Assembly (NCBI GenBank): GCA_963920635.1
Contig: OY987307.1
Location: 16,197,735-16,261,734 of the forward strand
Direction of reading: 5' to 3'
DNA from: Pseudeuparius sepicola
Lineage: Eukaryota > Arthropoda > Insecta > Coleoptera > Anthribidae
DNA length: 64,000 bases
This document shows, in pieces, positions 1 to 10,914 of the stretch (its first letter is position 1; each line of letters starts with the position of its first letter). The notes under the pieces are model-generated. The model searched no databases. It was given only the letters and a program-made list of their open reading frames with translations, and was not told where the DNA came from. The position numbers were made by a program, and so were the translations under genes.

Positions 1-640
1 TGGTCCCATCCGCCCCTGGCTAGGTACCTAACTACTGTCCCGGTTTTCGTCAGCCCCAGGAGTTGGTCACCTTGTTGTATATGAATATTAGGTATAACCG
101 TCGATGGAGGAAGGAATCAATCAACGTTATAACTCCATTATAAAAAGATTATTTTAAAAAGACTCGAGACATTTGTCATTAACAATTAATAACGTTACTC
201 GCTACTTTAAAAAAACCGCCTCCATAGGCAAAGAGGGGGGCGGGGCCGCGGCCGGGCGACTCGAATCGAACGCTGGAATACAAAATCTAAAATATATCTT
301 CCAGCCATCGATCGATGGCGATGACTCATTCGTACCAGCACAAAAAACGCAAACAACCAAGGTCAAATCAACAGATTTGGCAAGCCGCGAAGCGCGCCAT
401 CTGCCGAACAAAAGTTCGTCTTGGGAAGCCGCATTACAAGTGCGCAGTGCGCCATCTACCGGACAGAAGCCTCTCTTCCACCTCAACGCCGAGACGTAAT
501 CCGAGGATGGTGCAAGTGCGCCATCTACCGGACAACCGTGTCGGACTGGGAAGCCTCGTTTCCCCACCGCGAGAAGTATTCGACGGTGGCTCCATCTTCT
601 TCCGAAGAGTATTGAGTCAGTCGGTATTTCGCATTAGGAA
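1..640. other. Noncoding left flank
   Basis: I recognise no gene here. The short open frames on both strands overlap each other and show no family motif. The stretch around 230-260 is GC-rich (a G run followed by GGCCGCGGCC), unlike the AT-rich surroundings. The only structured part is the motif cluster at 394-533, listed separately. The P-element remnant ends at about 640, so part of this may be transposon flank. Confidence 0.5.
394..533 (-). promoter_or_regulatory. Cluster of three CTCF-like motifs
   Basis: The motif GCGCCATCTACCGGAC occurs at 449-464 and 518-533, with a diverged copy at 394-409. Its reverse complement fits the known animal CTCF core (CC, A, S, Y, A, G, R, K, GGC, R, S) at every position but the third, where G replaces A. 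All three point the same way and are spaced 55 and 69 bp apart. The flanks are partly similar (a GGGAAGCC word recurs), so the cluster arose as a degenerate tandem repeat. Binding by CTCF is an inference from the motif only. Confidence 0.4.
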
Positions 641-641
641 A

Positions 642-1950
642 CTAATCTTTACCTTCCTCCATCGACGCACTAAATACTTGAGTTGCCAACCTTACTTTCA
701 TTTTTTGTTTTGAAAATGCTATATGTTGTGACAGTAGCTTATTTGCTAAATGAAATGGTTCACGTTCCTGCAATTTGTGCAATTCTTTTAAATAATTCCA
801 ACAAACTATTTGATTATTGTCATCTATAAGAGAACCTTTTTCTCCCAATGTGTCTCTGACTAATTTAATCATGTGGCAAGGATCGAAAAACAGAACTACA
901 TCTTCATTTGTTGCTGGATGTTTAAATGAACTTTTTAAATTTGTATGATCTAACTTACATCCTAAACAATTTGCCATGGTAAAATTTACTGGTGGGCCAT
1001 CACAAGTTAAACTAACTACTTCTATACCAACTTCGTGACATTTTTCCAAGCACTGCAAAACTAATCCTTTTTTTGATCACCAGTAATTCCGGCAATAAAA
1101 AATAACCTACTGGAATTTTCCAATTATATACCATTTATACAATTTACTAAAAATACTAAAGAATCTTTAGCTGAAGTCTCCTCTTGGGAACCAGTTCCCA
1201 TATCAACGTAACCATAATATTTACTTTGGCTGGGAACCCATTCTTCGTGTTGACGAATAGACATTTCGTCAATAATTAATGCACAATTTTTTTTTATATT
1301 TATCTGCTATAACTTTTAATCGTAAAGCTTCAAACGACTCACTAGTGAATCCTGGTGCTCCTCCTATGGATTGATACCATCTGCTTAATGTACGTGTGTG
1401 TGGTAAACATGTCTTAAATTCTTTGCGAACGTAGTTGTAAGCAGCTGGAGAATAATAATGGAGAGTAAGTGCAAATACTCTCAAGTCCTCTGAATATTCC
1501 TTTGGCAAAGGTTGTTTTTTGCCTTCTTATATTGCCTCCAATAAAGCTCTTGGGGGCCACCTAGTTTTGCAATAATGTCGAGATATTCCTCTTGCATATA
1601 ATTTTTTTTGCGAAGTTCTCCTTTTATTACTGTCATGCCATCAAGGCGTTTCTCACGACGATAAAGCTTTTTTCGCACTGAAACTAATTTTTTTTCCTGT
1701 TTTTACTTATAAGTATAGTTTTGTTGAGGGTATTCATTAATTTTCTTTTCCTTGGTGTAACGGGAAAATCACTCTGAGAAATAAACGTACATGATGAATC
1801 ATACTTAGTTGTAAAAGTTTCATCAACACTGATGTTCATAGCGTCATCGGTAGAAGATGTACTTGGCAATAAACCTAAGTGGAGGCTACGGGTAATTGTC
1901 TGCGTTGAAGTAGATGCTTCTTCTATTGGCAATGGCATCTGCAGTGGGAC
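642..1950 (-). pseudogene. P-element / THAP9-like transposase remnant
   Basis: Read leftward, the frames carry in order: a Ser/Thr-rich linker ending in a basic stretch (1938-1684), a charged segment (1678-1481), the YSPAAYNYVRKEF and GGAPGF motifs (1508-1269), an IIDEMS motif near 1275 that fits the first catalytic Asp of the RNase H-like fold, and LTCDGPP followed by FDPCHMIKLVRD (1058-642). This is the P-element/THAP9 order. The coding sequence is split over at least four frames and stops after LATQVFSAS, so the C-terminal part is missing. A good acceptor (ATAG before GTCCC on the minus strand) at 1950 suggests the remnant starts at an internal exon; no THAP exon is visible upstream. It cannot encode an active transposase. 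Confidence 0.85.
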
Positions 1951-1997
1951 CTATAATTATGAAAACACATTTTAGGGCCAGTATAGTACAGTCTTCG

Positions 1998-2072
1998 CTT
2001 AACTTTTAAGTTAAACTTAACTACTTTCTCACCAATGGTAGTTAAGCAGTTAATTTTAGCTTAAAAGTTAAG
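1998..2072. repeat. Short hairpin repeat
   Basis: CTTAACTTTTAAG at 1998-2010 pairs with CTTAAAAGTTAAG at 2060-2072, with further TTAACTAC/GTAGTTAA complementarity inside. It lies between the P-element remnant and the LTR element. It may be a subterminal repeat of the former or a small MITE. It has no coding content. Confidence 0.45.
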
Positions 2073-2238
2073 AGAAGAGGCTCTTCTAAATATAAAAACA
2101 AGTTTTTGGTATACTCAGTAATAGCAATTTTAAAATAGTAGAGTTTTATGCAATTTTGCATATCCTCCTTTGCATTTCATGTGAGATTTTCGCTACTGAT
2201 CATTGCTGTTTGATATTACGAATACGAATACGTTGGGG

Positions 2239-2429
2239 AGTTATGGACATCAAAATTGCCGACTTTACTACAAAAATCGCCCGATTCGCAAACGCTGCAA
2301 ATCGGCATATATCATATTCATATTATATAAATATCGCGGTGAAAGAACCCAAATCAGTCATAATTGTAATAAAATACAGAACGTTACTCTGCCCATTGTC
2401 TGTACGAATTTCTACAAATAAAAGTCGTT
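2239..2429 (+). repeat. 5' LTR of errantivirus-like element
   Basis: It begins AGTTATGG, a start of the AGTTA type seen in the gypsy group, and ends AAAAGTCGTT. Inside are a TATA-like box (TTATATAAATA near 2324) and two AATAAA-type words, one close to the 3' end. It differs from the 3' LTR at two sites in the second half (A to G and C to A). Confidence 0.9.
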
Positions 2430-2636
2430 TTTAAAAATCGTGTTTCCGAACCCGCGATCATAATTGGCGCTGCGAACAGGATCGCCGTACGGCATCCCCG
2501 AGAAAAGTTGCCGGTTCGTTTCAACGGTTTGACGGCGAAAAACAACTGCAAGAATCCATCAACCCCTACAGAGTGCCGAGGAATGAAGAACATCTACAGA
2601 ATATCTCTATTCCTGTAAGTAATCTTCCATTTTTCC
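2430..2636 (+). promoter_or_regulatory. Leader of errantivirus-like element (PBS region, splice donor)
   Basis: Between the LTR and gag there is a TGGCGC word at 2465 that could start a tRNA primer-binding site. It sits about 35 bp from the LTR end, farther than usual, so the assignment is weak. A strong splice-donor sequence (GTAAGT, 2615-2620) lies just upstream of the gag start. In errantiviruses the env mRNA is spliced from a donor in this area; the best acceptor is TTTACAG ending at 10906. These two sites do not join in the env frame, so a different site, or a later indel, must be assumed. Confidence 0.45.
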
Positions 2637-3887
2637 ATGAGCTCTGAGTACCCTGAAGATTCTTTAAGTGCAGTTATTGATTTAGCCTTTTTTTCTACTC
2701 CCCCTTCTCAAAAAACAAAACCTGTCCCTAAGTTAAGAAGACCCGCACCCCCTACGGATCTTGACGAAGATTCACCTCCCTCTACATCCAACGGAATTCG
2801 TGACCGAAGTCCCATTTTAAAACAAGTACAAAAGCCCCCTTTATTCACAATGCTTTCAAACAGCGACATTAATAACCTTTTTAATACCTTGCCCGAATAT
2901 TCCCCCGAATCAAATTTATCTACTTTTATAAACAGTGTGGATAATTTATTTATCTTTTTACATACTCAAGATGCTACTGAAGTTCAAAATTACATAGCTA
3001 ATTGCCATGTTCTATCTAAAGTCAAAGGAGAAGCCAGAGATTTTTTAAATTTACATAAAGAGCAAAATTGGCCTGAAGTCAAAGTGGTTCTTTTGCAAAA
3101 ATATGGGGACCAAAGAACAGATATTTTATTGGCGCAACTAACAACAACCGCACAAAAAACTTATAATGACTATTTTTACAGAATTAATTTAGCTCTTAAC
3201 GATCTTCTCCAACATGTATCCCTACACGACGAACCCAACACTGCTTTATTTAAGAAAAACTTTTTTGAACAACAAGCTCTCAGAACATTTTGTACAGGAC
3301 TAAATAATCCCTACTGTGATCACCTTTCGCATTTTGAGTTACAATCCCTGGATGAAGCTTTACAAAAATGTGTTTCGTACGATAATCATAGACAACAACA
3401 ACAGTACATGTCATACCTAAAATCAACCCTTTACCCTTCTGACTACTCTAACAGAAAACCTACTTTACAACCTAACCCTATACCTAGAAGACTTCCCCAA
3501 AATCAAAATCCTAATCAAAATTACAATCCAAGAACACCACCACCGCAATTTCAAAATCATCGACCTTTTGGAGACATAAATAGACCAATTCCCCAACGTA
3601 CCAATCTACCCACCAATCGAGAAGTTTTTGGTAATCAAAACCCTAGACCGTTCCGTCAACAACAACAACAAAATTACCTGAGACCGTTTCCCCAACAACA
3701 ACAAAATATGCCTAGACCCATGTCCGGCGTAGAAACAATTCGAAACACAAATAATTTCCGACTTCCTACGACCCAAATGACTCGAAACCGTACTTTCCAC
3801 AACAATACTGAAATTTCCCCCAATTACGAGGAAAATGAGGAAAATTTTCAAACACAAACCTCGGAACCCTCTACCAGCCAACAATAA
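2637..3887 (+). CDS. gag: Gag polyprotein of errantivirus-like element
   Basis: An open frame of 416 codons from ATG 2637, the first start after the splice donor. The N-terminal ~70 residues are Ser/Pro-rich. Residues ~75-250 form the helical capsid-like part (with FINSVDNLFIFL and AREDFL-like helices), and the C-terminal third is rich in Gln, Asn, Pro and Arg with no CCHC zinc knuckle. That is normal for errantivirus Gag, where basic stretches replace the knuckle. The frame overlaps an open -1 frame that runs into the protease, which agrees with the -1 frameshift known in this group. Confidence 0.88.
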   Translation: MSSEYPEDSLSAVIDLAFFSTPPSQKTKPVPKLRRPAPPTDLDEDSPPSTSNGIRDRSPILKQVQKPPLFTMLSNSDINNLFNTLPEYSPESNLSTFINSVDNLFIFLHTQDATEVQNYIANCHVLSKVKGEARDFLNLHKEQNWPEVKVVLLQKYGDQRTDILLAQLTTTAQKTYNDYFYRINLALNDLLQHVSLHDEPNTALFKKNFFEQQALRTFCTGLNNPYCDHLSHFELQSLDEALQKCVSYDNHRQQQQYMSYLKSTLYPSDYSNRKPTLQPNPIPRRLPQNQNPNQNYNPRTPPPQFQNHRPFGDINRPIPQRTNLPTNREVFGNQNPRPFRQQQQQNYLRPFPQQQQNMPRPMSGVETIRNTNNFRLPTTQMTRNRTFHNNTEISPNYEENEENFQTQTSEPSTSQQ

Positions 3888-4483
3888 TTCAATTAAATAA
3901 TGTTTTTAACAAAAAGAAACTCCCATATTTTTACCTTCCCAATTCTGGCCTAAAAGTCCTTATAGACTCAGGTGGTTCAGATTCCCTTATAACTCCCCAA
4001 GCTGCAGAACTAATAGACCAATATCAACCTTATGAATATATAGAACCTTTCACTTTAATATCTATGAAAACCCCTACTAATTATAATAGAAATTTATTTT
4101 ACCCCCTATTTTCCGAAATCGGAATAATGCAACCACTTATAGTTCGCATTGCCGATTGGCATTCCGATTTTGACATTCTTTTCGGTACAAGTGAATTAGA
4201 TTCACTTGGAGCAATTATAGACTATGAAACCCACCTTTTTAAAATAAGAAAATTAAATATAAGTATTCCTTTCGAAGTCATGTACCAAGCCAATAATCGT
4301 TTACAAATTCCTGTAAACATTCAACAATCTCTGCACAAGTCGCAAAATGGCTTCGTGGAAGTCCCCGGTATCGAAATAAATAATTTTTCTTTTGATAACC
4401 CAGTCGAAGTAGAAGCCTTTACCCATTATGAAATGAAGAATCACAACCCCCCATGTCTTCTTCTGATTTTAATGAAAACCTAA
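3884..4483 (+). pseudogene. pol: Pol, protease part
   Basis: The -1 frame relative to gag is open across the gag stop and carries an aspartic-protease active site, DSGGSDS, at about 3965. It continues to a stop at 4481-4483. The following reverse-transcriptase block is in another frame, so pol is already broken here. The sequence between ~4484 and ~4650 is hard to follow in any frame. Confidence 0.8.
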
Positions 4484-4639
4484 TCCGTACACAACACCTA
4501 GAAGAACGTTCGAAAATAATTTCTCTGTCATAAATTTAAAGATATTTTTTATTACGAAGATTCTGATCTAACTTTCACTAGTTCCGTAAAACACCACATT
4601 CGCACAAAAGATGAAAACCCTATATATATACTCGTTCAT

Positions 4640-6176
4640 ATAGACATCCTAGAAATATGCAAATCGAAATAATTAACCAAATTGATAAACTTCTCCAAAA
4701 CAAAATTATCCGCCCGTCTATTTCTCCCTATTCTTAACCTGTATGGATAGTACCAAAAAAGGCAGATGCCTCCGGCAAGAAAAAAATTCGTATGGTAATT
4801 GACTATCGAAAACTTAACGAAAACACAATAGAAGATAAATACCCCCTCCCAAGGATCGACGAAATTTTAGAAAATTTAGGAAAAAGCATTTATTTTACGA
4901 CACTTGACCTCGCTCAAGGCTTTCACCAGATATAAATCCATCCAGATTCTCTCGAAAAAACAGCTTTTACCGTCCCAAATGTCCATTACGAGTACCTACG
5001 AATGCCCTTTGGTCTCAAAAACGCTCCAGCATCATTCCAGAGAATGATGGACGAAGTACTCCGGGAGTTTATTCATAAATTTTGTTTTGTTTACATGAAC
5101 GATGTAATAATTTTTTCAAAATCCCTACAAGACCATTTAATTCATATCAAACAAATTTTCACAAGAGAAGTAAATTTAAAAGTACAATTAGATAAGTCCG
5201 AGTTTTTAAATAAAGAAGTTGCCTTCTTAGGACATTTAATTACCCCCAATCCTATAAAAATCCAAGCGATCCAAGATTTTCCAATCCCAAAATCCACAAA
5301 AGAAATCAAAAGTTTTCTCGGCCTTTTAGGATATTACCGCCGTTTTATTCCGGATTTTGCTAAACTAACTGTCCCATTCACTAGATGCTTAAAAAAGGGA
5401 ACACAAATAGATACCAATCATCCACAATACATTGAGTGTTTTCAAACGTGTAAAACTCTTTTAACTAATAGTCCTATCCTACAATATCCTGATTTTTCCG
5501 AACAATTTACTCTCACAACAGATGCGTCAAATGTAGCATTAGGATCAGTACTATCACACAAAAAGCAAAACCTATCGCTTATTATTCTCGTACACTAAAT
5601 GCCGCAGAAAGAAATTATTCTACTATAGAAAAAGAGTTGTTATCTATAATTGAATCTTGTAAGCACTTTCGCCCATATCTCTATGGAACAAAATTTCAAA
5701 TCGAAACTGATCATAACCCTCTCGTTTGGCTTTATAAAATAAAAGAACCTCATTCGCGCTTAGCCAGATGGAAAATAAAATTAGAAGAATTCAATTTCGA
5801 CATTAAATACAAGAAAGGAAAAGAAAATGTAGTTGCCGATGCTCTATCTCGTATTGAAATTAATGCCCTAGAAACGGAATCCCAAATTGCAGAACCCCCT
5901 TCCGCTAATGATGACTTCGACATTGACGCTTTTGTTAACGAAGTAGCTGAAAGAGAAACCGGAAATTCTACACAACACACCTCTATAGAAAATCCCATTG
6001 CCGAAATCCCATTTTCAGACGATCCTATTAACCTTTTCTCCAATCAAATAATTTTCGCAATTTCCGATAAACCCGAAACAATTTACAAACTAAAATTTAA
6101 AAACAAACATCGCTTCACTGCCAAAATTACTGACGAAATTGGAAAAACGAAATCACACGTCTACTTACTGAAATAA
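4640..6176 (+). pseudogene. pol: Pol, reverse transcriptase and RNase H (broken)
   Basis: Ty3/gypsy-type reverse transcriptase: the LDLAQGFHQ motif near 4905, MPFGLKNAP near 5002, and a catalytic-site box YMNDV near 5092 in which the second Asp of the usual YxDD is Asn. In-frame stops lie at 4735-4737 and 4933-4935. RNase H starts at TTDASN near 5518. The frame changes at about 5570, and RNase H continues with ETDHNPLVWL and the ADALSRI ending at about 5850, then a spacer to a stop at 6174. Two stops, one frameshift and the altered catalytic box show that this copy is inactive. Confidence 0.85.
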
Positions 6177-6220
6177 TTAGACCAAACCAATGCTATTATA
6201 TCTTATTAAAAGACCCCCGT

Positions 6221-6608
6221 ATGCAAAAATATCTCTCTAATTATGTTCGCTCAAAATATGATAATACCGTTCAATTATTTTTCTGTTCAAAATTTCTTCA
6301 AGATTTAGAACGACCTGAAAATCAACTCACTTGTATATCTAACTATCACAAAGAAAACCATAATGGAATCTTAGAAACGTACCAACACCTAAAACAAAAA
6401 TTTTATTGGCCTAACATATTATTAATTTCATAAATAATTGCGATATCTGCCTCAAAAATAAAAACGAACGACATCCCTATAAGCTCCCTTTTAAAGGACC
6501 TCTCCTTGGACAAAAACCCTTTGACATATTACACATTGACCTCTTTGCTTGCAACAAAACTCCTCACTTAACCGTTATCGACTCATTTTCCAAGTATGCT
6601 CAAGTATA
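6221..6608 (+). pseudogene. pol: Pol, integrase N-terminal part
   Basis: A zinc-binding segment with the His pair (YHKENHNG) near 6345 and the Cys pair (CDICLKN) near 6440, separated by an in-frame stop at 6431-6433. It is followed by the first catalytic Asp (HIDLF, near 6535) of the DDE core. The reading is cut at 6608 by the transposon at 6609-10196 and picks up again at 10197. Confidence 0.82.
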
Positions 6609-7341
6609 CAGGGTGTATCTTTGATAGGTACAGAAATTTTAACCACGTAATCGGGGACGTTCATAAAACTGAAAAATGAAAAAAAAAAAATGCACGCCGC
6701 TGGATCGTCACTAGAAGCGCTTAGAGGGGAGGTCTAACCTCTCCCTAGGAGATGGAGGGGAATAACGTTAGATTAGGAAGGGGAATACCGCGACGTTGCC
6801 GCATGTCAGAGTGGAATAAATCTGCTTGCAGAATTAGGTACCTAGGTACCTTTGAAAATTACTGCTGGTAGGTATCCACGTTTTTTTTATGATGTCGGTT
6901 GCTGTGACGAACTGTTTATTGCTTTCTTCACAGGCGCACACAATAATTTAACGAACACGTCAGTTTATATCACTTTACTGTTATTTTAAGTCCCTAGGCA
7001 GCAGAAATGTATCCGAGCGCCGCTCGGAGAAGTCATTGCTAGAAAACTCATTGCTGATTTCACACTCATAATTTTTTGACAAGTCTTTTGTGGAGTAGGT
7101 ATCTATCTACCTACCTATTTTACAACTGATTTTCAGGCCGCAATTTTTTATCCTAATAATTAGCCATCTCTTGGGACACCTTGGGATAATAAATTTCTGA
7201 TCGGCAATCAACTGAATAAAGTATTTGTTTTAAAATACAAATTATCTGTAAAACTTGCAAATTTGCACAACCACCCATGGGGTAGAGCAGCGGCGCGTTA
7301 CTTTTTTTTTAGCGGGTGTTCGCCTGTAGCCCTATCATCCC

Positions 7342-7655
7342 GAAAAAAGTGGGGGAAGACTGTAATTTGACGTGAATTTAACGCGCGGCTTCGATTTGTT
7401 CATAGTTTTTAATATTTTTCAACCCTTGCCCGATAGTGCGCCACCTTTAAACCCCCTCAGGGTTGTGGTCCTATGTATTATCTACTTTTAAAAAATTATT
7501 CGGTTATGAAAAAAGTGGGGGAAGACTGTCATTTGATGTGAATTTAACGCGCGGCCCCGATTTGTTCATCGTTTTAAATATTTTTCTACCCTTGCCCGAT
7601 GGTGCGCCACTTTTAAACCCCCTCAGGGTTGTTGTCCTGTCTATTGTCTACTTTT
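7342..7655. repeat. Two tandem 150-166 bp units
   Basis: Unit 1 begins at 7342 and unit 2 at 7508. Both read GAAAAAAGTGGGGGAAGACTG and run through a CCCTTGCCCGAT block to CCCCCTCAGGGTTG. A third, strongly diverged copy begins at 7911, again after the word TTATTCGGTT. The palindromic MITE at 7656 sits directly after unit 2. Confidence 0.75.
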
Positions 7656-7779
7656 AATAGTATATTACACACCGAGGTGTCTCGAGATAAAGTTAACCTC
7701 GGCGCTTCGCACCTCGGTTAACTATTTAATCTCTCGACAGTAATGAAACACTTCCCACCTCGGTGTGTAATATACTATT
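7656..7779. mobile_element. Palindromic MITE with TAGTATATTA ends
   Basis: A 124-bp element with terminal inverted repeats of about 24 bp, AATAGTATATTACACACCGA, and its complement at the right end. The centre has a second GC-rich inverted motif (CCTCGGCGCTTCGCACCTCGG). Related ends occur at 54955-55066, 55330-55462 and, more loosely, 25903-26037. Confidence 0.8.
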
Positions 7780-8019
7780 ATCTCGCTTACTTTCCACCCG
7801 GGCGGGAGGGCGGGAAGTAAAAGTAAAAAAATTGACACTTTCAAACTTCTAAAAAGTCAGAAATGTCGACATTACATACATGGTTGTAAATAAAAAATTA
7901 TTCGGTTCCGAAAATAGTTGGGGAAGACTGTCAAATTGGAGTGCTTATCATTTCCGCATTTTTTAACCCTTTGCCGTTTCGGAACTCTCTCAAGTTAATT
8001 CCTTACCATTCCTCTTACT

Positions 8020-8500
8020 TTTCGTAAAAATTTGGTGGCGAAATGTCGCGTAATGTCCCCAAAAACCGAAAAACAGCGGCGACTCCTGGTGAATTTAAGC
8101 TTCTGCGTGCCCTTGACTACTGCCCGATATTCCTTCGCCGAGATTCGCCAGGCGCGGGCATATGACGTTGGCGTCGGGCGCTGGCGTCCGACGCCAACTT
8201 CACACAAAAACGACGCCGCCCGCAATTAATTACGAATGAATTCACTGGCACTGAATCACTCGATTTTGCTCCATTTCCACGCCGCGTGGCCCGGCCGACC
8301 TACTAAATTACAGCTGGGCGAGGAGCGCAAGCGCGGGGCGCCGGATACCCACTTGACATCGACACTACAGGTGATCCCCACTACTCATAACTTGTGCGCG
8401 ATATTAGCCAATCGCGGCTCGCGGCCCCTACTTCTCTCGGGGCGGCGCTACTATGTTGCCAAGTGTGCTGAAAATTTACCTGATTTAGTAATTTAATTCC
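8020..8500. other. GC-rich block in the 3.6-kb element, with hairpin
   Basis: The base composition jumps here relative to the rest of the window. TTGGCGTCGG at 8168-8177 pairs with CCGACGCCAA at 8188-8197 to give a 10-bp stem. Short frames exist on both strands, but none shows a domain. It could be the promoter or 5' region of a lost transposase gene; that is a guess. Confidence 0.35.
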
Positions 8501-9089
8501 GTATAAATTTAATTGTGTAGTGAATTTTTACATGGATTTACCAGTTTTTGTTCGTAATAATTATATGAGATAGTAGATTAACTTATAACGAATGAAACCC
8601 CGTATAAATCCGCGAAAATCAAAAATCATATTTAAGGGACTTTAAGTCAGTTTGGGGACATGTCGGCATAAACGGCAACACCGAATAGTGGTATTGGATG
8701 GTATGGGGGAAAGCTTGTGCGCACGCACGCCGTCTCCGTCACCGTACCGCCGCGCCGTAGCCGACGCGCTAGTCGAAGATCGTCCGTCCGATTATGGGAT
8801 TTAACAGCTGATTGATATCGATCCGCGTCCGCCTGTAATTTTTGGGAGCGCCAGCTTCAACAAGCAATTTATTATTATACAGAATGCCTTACGTGTGGCT
8901 ATTCTGTGGTATAACAATTCTGTTTCCAAAACGTGGACGCGTATGCAAACGTCGCGTCTTGCTAACCGATATTGTTCCGTTGCTTTGCTTTGTTTTACGA
9001 ACTGTCGTCGGAAGTGAACCTGCTTCTGTACATTTTTCCAGATCCGTTCGTCATTTTTTGGACCAGCAGTGATGTCCAAACCTGTTGCA

Positions 9090-9915
9090 ATTGCCGCTAC
9101 GAATTTGCAGTGAAATAACAAGTGATTTTTTCATATTTCCGTTAAGAAATGCAGTGTTAAACGTTCGCGGCCTTCGTATGAAAACAGTGCTAGATAGGTT
9201 CCTACTAGGTACCCCAATTACGCGCGAGGATAAAAGAAGCAGCTTCAAGGGTTCGCGAAAATTCGGGTTTTATTACACGCATACGGTATGGATCTAATTG
9301 TACAATCCACCTAGTCGAGTCCCCGTTGGAATAAATCAGCTGAGGGAAACCGAGACGTCCCTAATATTTGGCATCGCGCCGCTTTAAGTGTGCAGTGAAA
9401 AAAAAAACAAGTGTTTTGTTCGTATTTCCGTAAAAAGAGACTACGAAGTATTATACCTTCGCGACCATCGTATAAAAACAGTGCCACTAGTTAGGTAGGT
9501 ACTTAGTGCTTTATGTGATTTTGTGAAGATTTTTGGATAGTATCTAAACACAAGAAAATAGTAAAAATAATCGATGCATCTCAAAGGTAGGCTTTTCATG
9601 CTATTCGTCGAGCTATTCGCTAAAAGAACCTTTAAGGAGTTGTCCAAAAATTATTTATTTATTTATTTAATCTCCACATACACCAAATGATACATGGTTG
9701 CGTCAATATTCTTTAAATATTGCGAAAAAGCCTCGGAAAAAGCGATTCGACTGGCAACCAGTTACCTAGTGCTTCTTGTGATTTTCGAGAGGATTTTTGG
9801 ATAACATAAGAAAGGAGTACGACACCCGCAAGGAAAATCATCCAGGCATCCGAAAGGTAGTTTTTTTGCATGCTATTCGCTAAAAGAACCATTAAAGATT
9901 TGTTCAAAAATTAGT
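9090..9915. repeat. Degenerate tandem repeats, about 300-bp period
   Basis: Several words recur in order: GCAGTGAAA with ACAAGTG and ATTTCCGT (from 9107 and 9392), AAAACAGTGC (9182 and 9475), GATTTTGTGAAGATTTTTGG (9520) with GATTTTCGAGAGGATTTTTGG (9780), and TTCGCTAAAAGAACC (9616 and 9876). They look like three old, unequal copies of one unit. Confidence 0.55.
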
Positions 9916-10196
9916 TGAAAGACTATTCCTGAAATACTGTGAAAGAGCTATACGTCTGACAACGCTGCACGGCGGAATTGGGGTGGATCCGCCGGAACCG
10001 GCCTCAGTTCCAGCTGGTCCCGGCAAGGTCAAGGACCCATGGCCGTAGCGTCGGAAAAAGGGGTTTTAATAGCGTTTAAAAAAAATATTTCTGACGTTAA
10101 TATGCACTTTAGAAAAATTTTAATTGCATAGGCGTAACAAGTGCATTTTTCCCGACCTGCCCTTAAAATTTCTGTACTTATCAAAGTTACACCCTG

Positions 10197-10914
10197 TATA
10201 AACTTTCCGACAAAACTCACACTACTGTACTTAGTAAACTCCGACACTACTTTTCCCATCATAATTACCCTAGAAAAATAGTATGCGACGAAGGAGTAGA
10301 ATTTGCCAACTCCCTCTTTTGAGAATTCTGTAAACTTCACTCTATTGAACTCCATTTCACCACTATAAATAACCCAAACTCTAACAGCCCCATAGAAAGG
10401 TTCCACTCTACATTCATAGAAAAATTACGTGTTATGCAAGAACAAAATCCCAACGAATATTTCGAGATACCGTAACCCATTGTGTCCTAATTTATAATCA
10501 ATCCATTCACTCCGCCACTGGCTATTCCCCTTTTTCAGTACTTTATGGACCATATGCTGAAGAAATAAATTTTGACTTCGACACACCAGTCTACGAACTT
10601 TACAACCAAAAACACAAAAACGAACTTCAACCCTTTTTACAAAACTTATACCAAAAACAATTAAATAAACAAACAAACATTCTTAACAAAAGAAATGAAC
10701 AACTGACACAAGACACCCCGCAACCACATGTAGGCGAAACTGTATATATATCCAAAGATAACCGCAACAAATTAACCGCTCCTTTTGTCCCTATAAAAGT
10801 CACAAAAACCAACCCCACTAAAATTCAAGGCTTAACACGGAACTCCCAAGAAAACAACACACACCCTCGAAAAATTAAAAGACTAAGAAAAACCTCTCGT
10901 TTACAGGTCCCATA
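10197..10914 (+). pseudogene. pol: Pol, integrase C-terminal part
   Basis: Sequence after the nested transposon resumes the DDE core: the second Asp lies in CDEGVEF (near 10290) and the Glu in SPIERFHS (near 10395). At least one stop and several frame changes follow, with fragments of the C-terminal domain up to about 10900. The TTTACAG at 10900-10906 is the likely env splice acceptor. Confidence 0.78.

Larger units (their letters stand above)
6609..10196. mobile_element. 3.6-kb TIR DNA transposon inside integrase
   Basis: Its ends form an imperfect inverted repeat of about 34 bp: CAGGGTGTATCTTTGATAGG at the left, and a right end whose complement starts CAGGGTGTAACTTTGATAAG. Both flanks read TATA (6605-6608 and 10197-10200), and removing the insert plus one TATA restores continuity of the integrase region. 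No transposase-like frame of useful length is present, so it is non-autonomous. Contents: tandem repeats (7342-7655, with a relic at 7911), a small palindromic MITE (7656-7779), a GC-rich block (8020-8500) and degenerate repeats (about 9090-9915). Superfamily: TA- or TATA-targeting with CAGGGTG ends; I do not assign it further. Confidence 0.85.

Noticed and set aside
173..713. Overlapping frames of 64-132 codons near the left edge
   Set aside because: Three frames on both strands overlap the same CTCF-like repeat cluster; none has a domain or splice context.
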